A stretch of 64,000 bases of DNA from Actinopolymorpha cephalotaxi (lineage in GTDB: Bacteria > Actinomycetota > Actinomycetes > Propionibacteriales > Actinopolymorphaceae). The first letter of the stretch is position 1, and each line of letters begins with the position of its first letter. The translations under genes and the position numbers were made by a program. The notes under the pieces are model-generated. The model did no database searches. It was not told the origin of the DNA and saw only the letters and a list, made by a program, of their open reading frames with translations. Below, piece by piece: positions 26,303 to 35,169 of this stretch. The stretch is taken from the NCBI RefSeq assembly GCF_013408535.1, contig NZ_JACBZA010000001.1:2192850-2256849 (forward strand). The letters are read 5' to 3'.

Positions 26303-27435
26303 CGGGTCGCTCCTTCGACGGGTTCGGTGCTGGCGTCGGTGACGGGCAGCGGCATGCCGAAGCCCGGGGTGCCCGGCAGGTGCAGCGCGCCGTCCTCCAG
26401 CCGGTAGCCGGACGCGTCCACGCCGTCGGTCTGCCCGGGGACCCCCTCGACGATCGGTACGCCGCCCAGACCGGCGGCCAGGTGCGCGGCGTACCGCGTC
26501 TTCAGCGGCTGGCCCCACGCGTGCGGCGAGATCTGCACGCCGAGCGAGCGCACCCGCGGCCACAACGCGCGCCAGGCGGTGAAGCCGAACGACACCACGT
26601 CCATCAGCAACACGTCGACCAGGCCCTCGGCGGCGAGGTCGAGCAGGAGGGGCACGTCCGGCTCGTGCTCCCCGTCGGCGACCAGCGCGGTGGAACCCAG
26701 CCGGGCGAGCTCCGCCCGCAGCCGGCTCAGGTCGGCGCGGTTCTCCGGAAACGGCTCCTCGATCCAGTACAACCCGCAGTCGGCGACCGCCTCCAGATAT
26801 GCGCGCAGCCCGTCTGGGGAGTAGCCGTCGTTGGCGTCGACGAGGATCCGGGCGCCGGGGTGCTGTGCCCGCACGGCGCGGGTGACCTCGACGTCGCGGC
26901 GCAGGCCGTCGCCGGGGGACATCCAGCGGTGGCCGCGGCCGATCTTCAGCTTGAACGCCCGGTGGCCGGCCCGCTCGTCGTCGCGGCAGTTGGCCAGCAC
27001 CGCCTCCACCCCGCGGGGCGCGTCGTCGGGGTCGAGGTCGTCGAAGTAGATCGCCGCGTCGTAGCAGGGGACCGGTCGCGGGCCGGCGGCACCGAGCAGC
27101 TCGTACACGGGTCGGCCCAGCAGGTGCCCGGCGAGGTCGTGCAGCGCGAGGTCCAGCGGAAGCGCGGCCGGGTCGGTGACGCCGACCGCCGGGTCGAAGA
27201 GGTCGGCGACCGCTCGTCCGGTGAGCGACCGGGCCGCCGCCTCCACTCCGTCCGCGCCTCCCAGCGCGACGCCCCAGCCCCGGGCACCGCCGTCGGTGGC
27301 CAGGCAGACCGCGGTGACCCGGCCGCCGTCACCGTGCGATCCGAGCCGGGCGTTGCGGCCGATGGTGCGGGGGTAGCGGTCGCCCGGGCGGACCATCCGG
27401 ATCTCGGTGACGCGATGCTCGGTGAGCGGCGACAT
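26299..27435 (-). CDS. Enolase-superfamily sugar-acid dehydratase (mandelate racemase subgroup)
   Basis: A 378-residue protein. The catalytic residues of the mandelate racemase subgroup can all be placed: K162-x-K164 (FKLKIG), metal ligands D200 (LVDAND), E226 (WIEEPFP) and E256 (ADGEHE), and the His-Asp dyad H305 (SPHAWG) with D279 (LLMDVVS). Members mostly dehydrate sugar acids. Two ATGs adjoin (27438, 27435); GGGAGGG gives better spacing for 27435. It is followed without gap by the SDR gene, so the pair probably performs dehydration then oxidation of one sugar acid. Its leader region is unusually AT-rich for this window. Confidence 0.9.
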   Translation of the reverse strand: MSPLTEHRVTEIRMVRPGDRYPRTIGRNARLGSHGDGGRVTAVCLATDGGARGWGVALGGADGVEAAARSLTGRAVADLFDPAVGVTDPAALPLDLALHDLAGHLLGRPVYELLGAAGPRPVPCYDAAIYFDDLDPDDAPRGVEAVLANCRDDERAGHRAFKLKIGRGHRWMSPGDGLRRDVEVTRAVRAQHPGARILVDANDGYSPDGLRAYLEAVADCGLYWIEEPFPENRADLSRLRAELARLGSTALVADGEHEPDVPLLLDLAAEGLVDVLLMDVVSFGFTAWRALWPRVRSLGVQISPHAWGQPLKTRYAAHLAAGLGGVPIVEGVPGQTDGVDASGYRLEDGALHLPGTPGFGMPLPVTDASTEPVEGATR

Positions 27436-27807
27436 CATGCCCTCCCGTGGGCCGGCCGCCGGTGACGAAAGGTGGCCGACGGGATTCTCTTCGTGATTTT
27501 GGGGCTGGAGATTTCGGGCTTTCCGCAATTCTTGGGACCGAACATTTCGTCGCTTTTCCCCTCCGGGCAACTGGTGCGGCGAATTCGTTTCCTGAGCCGT
27601 CCACGGGGCGTTTCCGGCCATCCGACAGCCCGGCCTAGGCCAACCCAGGAAGGGATGTCACCATACGGGCTTCGCCGTGCCCACGGTGATTTCCGTACGG
27701 AGAGTCGTACGGCCGGAAAAGGCCAACAACTCAAGCGATATCTCCCACGGACGAATCACAGGGCGCGGAAAGGAACTGGATCCGAGCAAGGAAAGTGGTC
27801 GGTCACC
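27436..27807. other. Divergent region, AT-richer, with a dyad
   Basis: No gene is seen in 372 bases. About 27470-27560 is clearly lower in GC than the rest of the window and probably holds promoters for both sides. A dyad CCGTACG (27693-27699) and CGTACGG (27706-27712) with a 6-base spacer could bind a regulator of the lipoprotein gene. Confidence 0.5.
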
Positions 27808-28950
27808 GTGCGCGGACGTACCTATCTGATCGCCCTGGCCGCCGCGGCGATCGTGCTCGCGGGGTGCTCGTCCCTCGGCATCGGAGGCACCCGGAACACC
27901 GCCGCCGGTGGGCCCGCGCGGCAACGGACCGCCACCGCGTCGCCGGCACCCACGTCCCCCGCGGCCACGCCCACGCCCACGGCCACACCGAGTCCCACCG
28001 CGACCGCGCCGTCCCCGACCCCGACCCCGAGGACGCCCGCACATCGCAGGACCGCCCGGCCGGCGCCGGCGAAGCGACACCGGCCCACGGCGGGCGCCGT
28101 GAAACGCGCCAGGCCCGCCAAGCCAGCCAAGGCCACGCGCGTCCGGTCCACCAAGGTGCTCGTGATCGTGGAGGAGAACGAGGAGTACGGCTCGGTGCTG
28201 AACGGCGGCAACGCGCCGTACATCTCCAAGCTCGCCCGCACCTACGGCACCGCGACGAACTACCAGGCCGGCTACTCCACCGGCTGCCCGTCGCTGCCCG
28301 GCTACCTGCTGCTGACCAGCGGCTCCACCCACGGAATCTGCGACGACTCCGACGCCTACTCCCACCAGATCAGCGGGCCGAGCATCTTCTCCCAGGTGCA
28401 GGCGTCCGGGCGTCAGTGGCGGGTGTACGCGGAGTCGATGCCGCAGGCGTGCGCCAAGGGCAACTCCGGCACGTACGTGCCCCGGCACGCGCCCGCGCCG
28501 TACTACAGCTCGATCGCCGGACGGTGCGCCGACTGGGACGTGCCGCTGGGCACCACCGGCTCCGGCGCACTGCGGCGCGGCATCGACAACGGCCTGCCCT
28601 CGTTCTCGTTCGTGGCACCGGACCTGTGCAACGACATGCACGGCGCGTCCGGCTGCGACAGCGGCCGGATCGGGGCCGGTGACGACTGGCTGGCCCGGTG
28701 GGTTCCGCGCATCCTCGCCGGGCCCGACTACCGCGCCGGCCGCCTCGCCGTGGTGATCACCTGGGACGAGGGCTCCTCCTCGTCGAACCACATCCCGACG
28801 ATCGTCATCTCCCCGCACACTCACAACGTGTCCAGCGACCGGCCGCTCTCGCACTGTGCGCTGTTGCGGACCACGGAGGAGATTCTCGGGGTGTCAAGGC
28901 TGGGTTGCGCGGCGGACGCCCCGTCGATGCGGGCGGCGTTCGGCCTCTGA
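27808..28950 (+). CDS. Phosphoesterase-family lipoprotein
   Basis: A 380-residue predicted lipoprotein. The signal sequence ends in LAGC, with the lipidated Cys at residue 20. A Thr/Pro/Ala-rich linker with PTPTATPSPT runs covers about residues 30-105. The catalytic domain resembles the phosphoesterase family (acid phosphatase/phospholipase C-like): KVLVIVEENEEYGS at its start (the Glu-Asn pair holds metal), GYSTGCPSLPGYLLLTSG with the Thr/Ser nucleophile region, and VVITWDEGSSSSNHIPT near the end. It probably removes phosphate from phosphoesters outside the cell. GTG start, with AAGGAAAG upstream. Its downstream neighbour is a frameshifted sulfotransferase gene. Confidence 0.85.
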   Translation: MRGRTYLIALAAAAIVLAGCSSLGIGGTRNTAAGGPARQRTATASPAPTSPAATPTPTATPSPTATAPSPTPTPRTPAHRRTARPAPAKRHRPTAGAVKRARPAKPAKATRVRSTKVLVIVEENEEYGSVLNGGNAPYISKLARTYGTATNYQAGYSTGCPSLPGYLLLTSGSTHGICDDSDAYSHQISGPSIFSQVQASGRQWRVYAESMPQACAKGNSGTYVPRHAPAPYYSSIAGRCADWDVPLGTTGSGALRRGIDNGLPSFSFVAPDLCNDMHGASGCDSGRIGAGDDWLARWVPRILAGPDYRAGRLAVVITWDEGSSSSNHIPTIVISPHTHNVSSDRPLSHCALLRTTEEILGVSRLGCAADAPSMRAAFGL

Positions 28951-28992
28951 CCAAGGTCGACCGGTCTCGCCCGTCGGGTGCCGAGCCGTCCG

Positions 28993-28998
28993 TAGACT
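28993..28998 (+). promoter_or_regulatory. -10 box of a leaderless promoter
   Basis: TAGACT starts exactly 12 bases before the GTG at 29005, so transcription should begin at the start codon. No -35 consensus is evident. Confidence 0.5.
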
Positions 28999-29004
28999 TC
29001 GGAC

Positions 29005-29681
29005 GTGGTCCTGCAACTGATCGGCGCCGGTCTGCCCCGTACCGGAACGTCCTCGCTTCGTGAGGCGCTGCGGTATCTCCTCGGTGCGCCCGTATACCAC
29101 ATGAGCGAGGCCTTCGCGCACCCCGAGCACGCCCGAACCTGGGTGGCCGCCATCGAGGGACACCCGCCTGAGTGGGGGGACTTCCTGGCCGGCTACGTCG
29201 CAGGAGTGGATGCGCCGTTCTCGAACTGCTGGCGCGACCTGGCCGCGGAATACCCGGACGCCCCGTGTTGCTGTCGCGTCGCGGCGATCCCGAGCAGTGG
29301 TATCGCAGCATGGCGGCAACCGTTCTTCCCCGTACGCGCGAGTTGCTCGCGACCGGCGATGGCGACCCGATGGTGCCTTTGTTCCAGGTCCTCTTCCGCG
29401 GGCTGTGCACCGATATCGGTGATCCGGACGATGCGATGTCCGGCTATGAGCGGTGGCTGAGCGAGGTCCGTACGGAGATAGAGCCCGAGCGGCTGGTCGA
29501 GTGGCAGCCGGGCGATGGCTGGGATCCGATCTGCCGCGCCCTGGCAATGCCGGTACCCGACCGGCCCTTCCCCCACGAGAACAGCACCGCGGACTACAGG
29601 GCACGCAAGGAGATGCGGGCTCGCAGGGACGAGGCACGGCTCGCGTCGCTTCGATCCGCGGACCGCGCCGCACCCGGATAG
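29005..29681 (+). pseudogene. Sulfotransferase-family gene interrupted by a frameshift
   Basis: The first frame gives LIGAGLPRTGTSSLREAL, the PAPS-binding 5'-phosphosulfate loop of sulfotransferases, and runs to AEYPDAP. The similarity then continues one frame back: VLLSRRGDPEQWYRSMAATV and, later, WQPGDGWDPICRALAMPVPD, a pattern common to the actinobacterial sulfotransferase-like family. The change happens at about 29258-29272 (GACGCCCCGTGTTGC), where one extra C would restore the frame. Together the frames give a normal length of about 225 residues. It could be a true decay, a sequencing slip in a C run, or programmed frameshifting; the first two are more likely. Confidence 0.75.
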
Positions 29682-29727
29682 GACGCGTCGTGCCGCCGGC
29701 GGGGAACACGACCCTGCCGAGCGCGCG

Positions 29728-29746
29728 TGCGGGCGTCACGCCCGCA
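29728..29746. terminator. Short hairpin between convergent genes
   Basis: TGCGGGCG (29728-29735) and CGCCCGCA (29739-29746) form an 8-bp stem with a 3-base loop, 23 bases past the carboxyltransferase stop and 47 bases past the sulfotransferase frame. Confidence 0.5.
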
Positions 29747-29768
29747 GAGACCGTCGTACACGGACGGA

Positions 29769-31265
29769 TCAGAGCGGGATGTTGCCGTGCGCGCCGCGCT
29801 TGGCCGGCGCCTCGGCCAGTGCCGTCGCCAGCCGGCTCCGCGTGAGCGCGGGATCGACCACCTCGTCGATCACCCCGATCGCCAGCGCCTTGTCGAGGCC
29901 TCCGACGAGCTGTTCGTGCTCGGCGGCGAGCTCGGCCTCGACCCGCGGGCGGACCGCCGGCTCGACCTCGGCCAGCCTGCGCCGGTGCAGGATGCGGACC
30001 GCCGCGACCGAGCCCATCACGGCGATCTCCGCGGTCGGCCAGGCGAACACCTTCGTCGCCCCGAGCGAACGCGAGTTCATCGCGATGTACGCACCGCCGT
30101 AGGCCTTTCGGGTCACCAGCGTCACCCGGGGGACCACGGCCTCGCCGAACGCGTGCAGCAGTTTCGCGCCCCGCCGCACCACGCCGTCCCACTCCTGGCC
30201 GACGCCGGGCAGGTAGCCCGGCACGTCGACGACCACGACCAGGGGTACGCCGAACGCGTCGCACATCCGCACGAACCGTGCCGCCTTCTCCGCGGACGTG
30301 GAGTCCAGGCAGCCGCCGAGCCGGAGTGGGTTGTTGGCGATGACGCCGACGGTGCGCCCGGCGAACCGGCCCAGCGTGGTGACGATGTTGGGCGCCCAGC
30401 GCGGGTGGAGTTCGAGCGCGGTGCCCTCGTCGAGCAGGTGGTCGACCAGGGGATGGACGTCGTACGCCCGGCGTGGCGAGTCCGGCAACAGGTCGGACAG
30501 GTCGGTGTCGGCCACGGAGGTGGTGTCAAGCTCGCCTTGCGCACCGAGCAGACCGGCCAGCCGGCGGCCCTCGTTCAGCGCGGCCTGCTCGGAGTCGGTG
30601 ACGACGTGCACGACGCCGGACCTTCGCCCGTGCGGCTCCGGTCCGCCGAGCCGGAGCATGTCGACGTCCTCTCCGGTGACCGAGCGGACGACGTCCGGGC
30701 CGGTGACGAAGATGCGTCCCTCCGGTCCCAGCACCACCACGTCGGTGAGCGCCGGACCGTACGCCGCGCCTCCGGCGGCAGGACCGAGCACCACCGAGAT
30801 CTGCGGGATCCGGCCGGACGCCCGCGTCATCGCGTGGAAGATCAGGCCGACCGCGTGCAGGGACAGCACACCCTCGGCGAGCCGGGCACCGCCGTTGTGC
30901 CACAGGCCGATGACGGGTACGCCGTCGGCCAGCGCACGGTCGTACGCCCGCACCACGACGTCGCAGCCCTCGTGGCCCATCGCGCCGCCCTGAATGGTCG
31001 GGTCGGAGCAGAAGGCGACGACGGGGCTGCCGTCGACGGTGCCGGTGACGGCGAGCATGCCGCTTCGATCCTCGGGTGTGAGGAGTTCGAGGCTGCCCGG
31101 GTCGAGCAGCGCGGCGAGCCGGTTGCGCGGGTGGCGCGGGTCCTGCTCGCGGGGCGGCTTGCCTCGCGAGTCCGGCTCGCTCGGAGGGTTCGGCGTGGCG
31201 GCGGGGTTGCCGGCCGCGTTCGCGCCGGTGGGGTTCTCGGTGACGGTCGCGTCCTTTCTGCTCAC
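29769..31265 (-). CDS. accD: Acyl-CoA carboxylase carboxyltransferase subunit
   Basis: A 498-residue carboxyltransferase (propionyl/acetyl-CoA carboxylase beta type). Conserved points: QGGAMGHEGCDVVVRAYDRA, the GPAAGGAAYGPAL oxyanion loop in the N-terminal half, and VPGYLPGVGQEWDGVVRRG and RKAYGGAYIAMNSRSLG in the C-terminal half. It transfers CO2 from biotin to acyl-CoA, giving malonyl-CoA for fatty acid synthesis. GTG start overlapping the fabF stop (GTGA). A 40-residue Asn/Pro/Ser-rich head precedes the domain. Its place at the end of the fab operon matches the accD6 position of mycobacteria. Confidence 0.9.
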   Translation of the reverse strand: MSRKDATVTENPTGANAAGNPAATPNPPSEPDSRGKPPREQDPRHPRNRLAALLDPGSLELLTPEDRSGMLAVTGTVDGSPVVAFCSDPTIQGGAMGHEGCDVVVRAYDRALADGVPVIGLWHNGGARLAEGVLSLHAVGLIFHAMTRASGRIPQISVVLGPAAGGAAYGPALTDVVVLGPEGRIFVTGPDVVRSVTGEDVDMLRLGGPEPHGRRSGVVHVVTDSEQAALNEGRRLAGLLGAQGELDTTSVADTDLSDLLPDSPRRAYDVHPLVDHLLDEGTALELHPRWAPNIVTTLGRFAGRTVGVIANNPLRLGGCLDSTSAEKAARFVRMCDAFGVPLVVVVDVPGYLPGVGQEWDGVVRRGAKLLHAFGEAVVPRVTLVTRKAYGGAYIAMNSRSLGATKVFAWPTAEIAVMGSVAAVRILHRRRLAEVEPAVRPRVEAELAAEHEQLVGGLDKALAIGVIDEVVDPALTRSRLATALAEAPAKRGAHGNIPL

Positions 31266-32497
31266 ACGCTCCGGACGGCGATCGTGAGGTTGTGGCCACC
31301 GAACCCGAACGAGTTGTTCAGGGCGGTGAGCGTTCCGTCGGGAAGCTTGCGCGGCTCCAGCGCGATGTCGAGGTTCACCCGCTCGTCGACGTCCACCAGG
31401 TTGGCGGTGGGCGGGACGATCCGGTGGTAGAGCGACAGCACGGTGGCGATGCACTCGGCGACGCCGGCCGCGCCGAGCATGTGCCCGAGCGCTCCCTTGG
31501 GCGCGGTCACCACCACGTCGTCGGCCGCGTCACCGAGCACGGCCCGGATTCCGGTCGCCTCGGCCAGGTCGCCGACGGAGGTGGAGGTGGCGTGCGCGTT
31601 GATGTGGGTGACCTCGTGCGGCGCGATGCCCGCGTTCTCGAGGGCCTCGGCCATGGCGGCGGTGTTGCCCTTGGCGTCGGGGTCCGGCTGCACGATGTGG
31701 TGGCTGTCGGCCGACGCGCCGGCGCCGGCGATCTCGGCGTACACCCGCGCGCCACGCCGCTCGGCGTGCTCCGCGGACTCGAGCACCATCACCGCGGCGC
31801 CCTCACCGAGCAGGAAACCGTCCCTGGACTTGTCGAACGGGCGGGAGGCGTGCTCGGGGTCGTCGTTGCGCCGCGACAGCGCCATCATCGCCCCGAACGC
31901 CGCCATCGGCAGCGGGTGGATGATCGCCTCCGCGCCACCGACCACCACGACGTCGGCCTTGCCGGAGTGGATGAGGTCCAGTCCGTGCCGGATGGCCTCG
32001 TTGCCGGACGCGCAGGCGGCCACCGGTGTCTGGACGCTGGCCTTCGCGCCGAACTCCAGGCCCACCAGGGCCGCGCCGCCGTTGGGCATCAGCATCGGGA
32101 TGGTGAACGGCGTGACGTGGCGGGGGCCCTTGGTGCGCAGCACGTCGTAGGTGTCGAGCAGGCTGATCAGGCCGCCGATGCCGGAGGCGACCGAGACGGC
32201 CAGCCGCTCACCGGGAACCTCGCCCTTCTCCAGCCCCGAGTCGGCCCAGGCCTCGCGGGCGGCGATCACCGAGAACTGCTGGTAGCGGTCCATCTTGCGG
32301 GCTTCGACCCGGCTCAGCACCTCACCGGGCTCGACCGCGGCGGGTGCCGCGATCCGGGACGGCAGGTCGGCGTACTCCGGCGCGGTCAGGGCCTTCGCGC
32401 CCGACCGTCCGGCCATCAGGCCGTCCCAGGTCGAGGCGACGTCACCGCCGAGCGGCGTGGTGGCGCCCAGGCCGGTGACGACAACTTTGCTGCTCAT
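31262..32497 (-). CDS. fabF: Beta-ketoacyl-ACP synthase II (FabF)
   Basis: A 411-residue condensing enzyme of fatty acid elongation. The Cys-His-His triad is present: C162 in PVAACASGNEA, His in NAHATSTSVGD and His in PKGALGHMLGAAG, with FGFGGHNLTI at the end. It joins malonyl-ACP to the growing chain. The ATG at 32497 is preceded by GGGAGAA. It is 78 bases after acpP and overlaps the next gene. Confidence 0.95.
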   Translation of the reverse strand: MSSKVVVTGLGATTPLGGDVASTWDGLMAGRSGAKALTAPEYADLPSRIAAPAAVEPGEVLSRVEARKMDRYQQFSVIAAREAWADSGLEKGEVPGERLAVSVASGIGGLISLLDTYDVLRTKGPRHVTPFTIPMLMPNGGAALVGLEFGAKASVQTPVAACASGNEAIRHGLDLIHSGKADVVVVGGAEAIIHPLPMAAFGAMMALSRRNDDPEHASRPFDKSRDGFLLGEGAAVMVLESAEHAERRGARVYAEIAGAGASADSHHIVQPDPDAKGNTAAMAEALENAGIAPHEVTHINAHATSTSVGDLAEATGIRAVLGDAADDVVVTAPKGALGHMLGAAGVAECIATVLSLYHRIVPPTANLVDVDERVNLDIALEPRKLPDGTLTALNNSFGFGGHNLTIAVRSV

Positions 32498-32575
32498 CGG
32501 GTTCTCCCTTACGTTTCCGCGTCCTACGCCGGGATGGGTGGCCGGGGGCGGCAAGGCCACCGGCCACCCGTCGCC

Positions 32576-32821
32576 TCAGCCCTGCGCACGCTCGATGTAG
32601 CCGACCGCGTCTCCGACGGTCTTGAGGTTCTTCACCTCGTCGTCGGGGATCTTGACGCCGAACTTCTCCTCGGCGGCGACGACCACCTCGACCATCGACA
32701 GGGAGTCGACGTCCAGGTCGTCGGTGAACGACTTGTCCATCTGCACGTCGTCGGCCGGGATGCCTGCGACCTCGTTGACGATCTCTGCAAGCCCGGCGCG
32801 GATTTCCTCGGTAGTGGCCAT
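32576..32821 (-). CDS. acpP: Acyl carrier protein
   Basis: An 81-residue acidic protein. The phosphopantetheine site is DVDSLSMVE with S40, preceded by DDVQMDKSFTDDL. It carries the acyl chain between FabD, FabH and FabF. AAGGAG lies before the ATG. It sits in the expected order fabD-fabH-acpP-fabF. Confidence 0.96.
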   Translation of the reverse strand: MATTEEIRAGLAEIVNEVAGIPADDVQMDKSFTDDLDVDSLSMVEVVVAAEEKFGVKIPDDEVKNLKTVGDAVGYIERAQG

Positions 32822-32902
32822 GCCTTGATGCTCCTTCTTCGTGTGGATGCCGCTTTTCAGGTGCCGCGCCCGCGCGGGACGAGGGCGGGGTCGCTGGGTA
32901 CT

Positions 32903-33901
32903 TCAGGGAATTCGGATGACCTGGGCGGCATACACCAGCCCGGCTCCGAAACCGATGACGAGAGCGGTGTCGCCGCTCCTGACCTCCGACGCGGCCAGCA
33001 GCCGATCGAGGGCGAGTGGGATGGACGCCGCCGAGGTGTTGCCCTGCTCGGCGATGTCCCGTGCGATCACGACGTGGCCGGGCAGTTTCAGGGCCTTGAC
33101 CATCGCGTCGGTGATGCGGTTGTTGGCCTGGTGGGGGATGAACGCGTCCAGGTCCTGCACGTCGACGCCGGCCCGGTCCAGCGCCTGCTGGGCGACCTTG
33201 GCCATCTCGTACGACGCCCACCGGAAGACCGGGTTGCCCTGCATCGTGAGGTGCGGGAAGTCGCCGTCGGACACGGCGTCGTCCCAGCTCTCCTTCTGCC
33301 GGATGGCGTCCGCCTGGGCGCCGTCGGAGCCCCACACCACCGGGCCGATGCCCGGCTCGTCGGTGGGGCCGACCACCGCGGCACCGGCACCGTCACCGAA
33401 CAGGAACGCCGTGGAGCGGTCCTGCGGGTCGGTGAGGTCGGACAGGCGTTCCACGCCGATGACCAGGACGTACGTCGCGGTGCCGGAGCTCACCATGGAC
33501 CGGGCGAGTTCGAGGCCGTAGCAGAAGCCCGCGCAGGCGGCGGAGATGTCGAACGCGGCGACGCCCTGCGCGCCGAGTTCGGTGGCGATGATCGGCGCCA
33601 CGGCCGGCGTCTGGGACAGGTGGGAGACCGTGGCCACGAGCACGCAGCCGAGCTGGTCGGCCCGGATCCCCGCGGCGGCCAGTGCCTTCCCGGCGGCCGC
33701 GACCGACATCGCCGCGACCGTCTCCTCCGGGCCGGCCCAGCGCCTGCTCACGATGCCGGAGCGGGTACGGATCCACTCGTCGGAGGAGTCGATCCGCTCG
33801 CAGATCTCGGCGTTGGTGACGATCCGGTGCGGGCGGTACGAGCCGACGCCGAGCACGCCGGCGTCACGGGTGCCGTCGAGGGTCCGGATCGCACCGGTCA
33901 C
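32903..33901 (-). CDS. fabH: Beta-ketoacyl-ACP synthase III (FabH)
   Basis: A 332-residue enzyme that starts fatty acid chains from acyl-CoA and malonyl-ACP. Catalytic Cys-His-Asn: C123 in DISAACAGFCYG, His in PHQANNRI and Asn in EQGNTSAAS. GTG start overlapping the fabD stop (GTGA), so translational coupling is expected. Chain starters in actinobacteria are often branched; substrate choice cannot be read here. Confidence 0.95.
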   Translation of the reverse strand: MTGAIRTLDGTRDAGVLGVGSYRPHRIVTNAEICERIDSSDEWIRTRSGIVSRRWAGPEETVAAMSVAAAGKALAAAGIRADQLGCVLVATVSHLSQTPAVAPIIATELGAQGVAAFDISAACAGFCYGLELARSMVSSGTATYVLVIGVERLSDLTDPQDRSTAFLFGDGAGAAVVGPTDEPGIGPVVWGSDGAQADAIRQKESWDDAVSDGDFPHLTMQGNPVFRWASYEMAKVAQQALDRAGVDVQDLDAFIPHQANNRITDAMVKALKLPGHVVIARDIAEQGNTSAASIPLALDRLLAASEVRSGDTALVIGFGAGLVYAAQVIRIP

Positions 33902-35082
33902 TGGGCGCTCACCGGGTGCAGGCGTACCAGCGGCTGGCCGGGGGAGACCGGGTCGCCGTCCTCGACCAGCCATTCGACGATCGTGCCGCCGTGCGGCGCG
34001 GCCACCTGCAGGTCGTCGCGCAGGCTCTTCACGCTGCCCACCACCGCGCCCGGGGCCAGCGCGGCGCCCGCGGGCTGCTCGGCGGCCAGGCTGAACACGC
34101 CCTTCACCGGTGCGACCAGCAGCCGCCAGGTCGGGTTGCCCTCCAGCGGGCCGCCCTCGCCGTGCTTCTCCACGAACGCGCGCGCGTCGTCGAGTTGGTC
34201 CGGGGTCTTCAGCGCGAACGTCTCCACCCCGCGCAGGGCGCGCCGGGCGATACCGGTGAGGGTGCCGGCGGGCGGCATCTCCAGCATGCCGGTGACGCCG
34301 AGGTCCTCCATGGTGCGCATGCACAGGTCCCACCGCACCGGCGAGCTCACCTGCCTGACGATCCGGTCCAGCACGTCGCGGCCGTCGTGGACGACGTGGC
34401 CGTCGCGGTTGGACAGCAGCCGGGTGCGCGGGTCGTGGGTGGTGATCGCCCGGGCGAAGCCGCCGAGCAGGGGGACCGCGTGGGCGACGTAGTTGGTGTG
34501 GAAGGCGCCCGCGACCTGCAGCGGGACCAGGCGGGTGCGGGCCGGCGGCTCGGCGCTGAAGCGTTCCAGCGCCTCCAGCGTTCCGGCGGCCACCACCTGG
34601 CCGGGGCCGTTGTTGTTGGCGGCCACGAGGTCGTGGCGGGCGATCGCGGCGAGCACCTCCTCGGGGTCGCCGCCGAGGACGGCCATCATCCCGGAGCGGT
34701 GCTCGGCCGCGGCCGCTGCCATCGCCTTGCCGCGCTCGCGGACGAACACCATCGCCTGCTCGGCACTGATCACACCGACACCCGCGGCCGCGGTGATCTC
34801 ACCGACGCTGTGGCCGGCGGCGAGGTCGATGGTGCGGAACGCGTCGGCGGGATGGGGGAACAGCGCGAGCGCGGCGACGAGGCCGGACGCGACGAGCAGG
34901 GGCTGGGCGATTGCGGTGTCGCGGATGGTGTCGGCGTCCGCGTCGGTGCCGTAGTGGGCGAGGTCGGTGTCGCAGACCGCGGACAACCAGTTGATGCGGT
35001 CGGCAAAAGTCGGGTCCTCGAGCCACGGTGCGAGGAATCCAGGCGTTTGCGCCCCTTGTCCAGGCGCGACGATGACGAGCAC
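33898..35082 (-). CDS. fabD: Malonyl-CoA:ACP transacylase fused to a biotinyl/lipoyl-like domain
   Basis: A 394-residue protein. Residues 1-305 are a FabD acyltransferase: MLVIVAPGQGAQTPG, the catalytic Ser in AGHSVGE (S92), and GAFHTNY with the His. FabD proteins are normally about 310 residues. Residues 316-394 resemble a biotinyl/lipoyl beta-barrel: LVAPVKGVFSLA at its start, then GSVKSLRDDLQV and APHGGTIVEWLVEDGDPVSPG. The lysine (about 352) is not in the usual M-K-M context and the hairpin is three residues longer, so biotinylation is doubtful. I chose the GTG at 35082 because it gives the usual MLVIVAPGQG head and AAGGTGGA precedes it. Confidence 0.9.
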   Translation of the reverse strand: MLVIVAPGQGAQTPGFLAPWLEDPTFADRINWLSAVCDTDLAHYGTDADADTIRDTAIAQPLLVASGLVAALALFPHPADAFRTIDLAAGHSVGEITAAAGVGVISAEQAMVFVRERGKAMAAAAAEHRSGMMAVLGGDPEEVLAAIARHDLVAANNNGPGQVVAAGTLEALERFSAEPPARTRLVPLQVAGAFHTNYVAHAVPLLGGFARAITTHDPRTRLLSNRDGHVVHDGRDVLDRIVRQVSSPVRWDLCMRTMEDLGVTGMLEMPPAGTLTGIARRALRGVETFALKTPDQLDDARAFVEKHGEGGPLEGNPTWRLLVAPVKGVFSLAAEQPAGAALAPGAVVGSVKSLRDDLQVAAPHGGTIVEWLVEDGDPVSPGQPLVRLHPVSAQ

Positions 35083-35169
35083 GAAATCCACCTTGACGGC
35101 TGAACGGTTCCGAAGGGTGCCCCGGGCAGACGAAAGTTTCGCGAACTTCTCTGTAGGAACCCTACAAAG

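Noticed and set aside
31292-34492. 1066-codon plus-strand frame opposite fabF-acpP-fabH
   Set aside because: It lies antisense to three well-identified genes and shows no domain.
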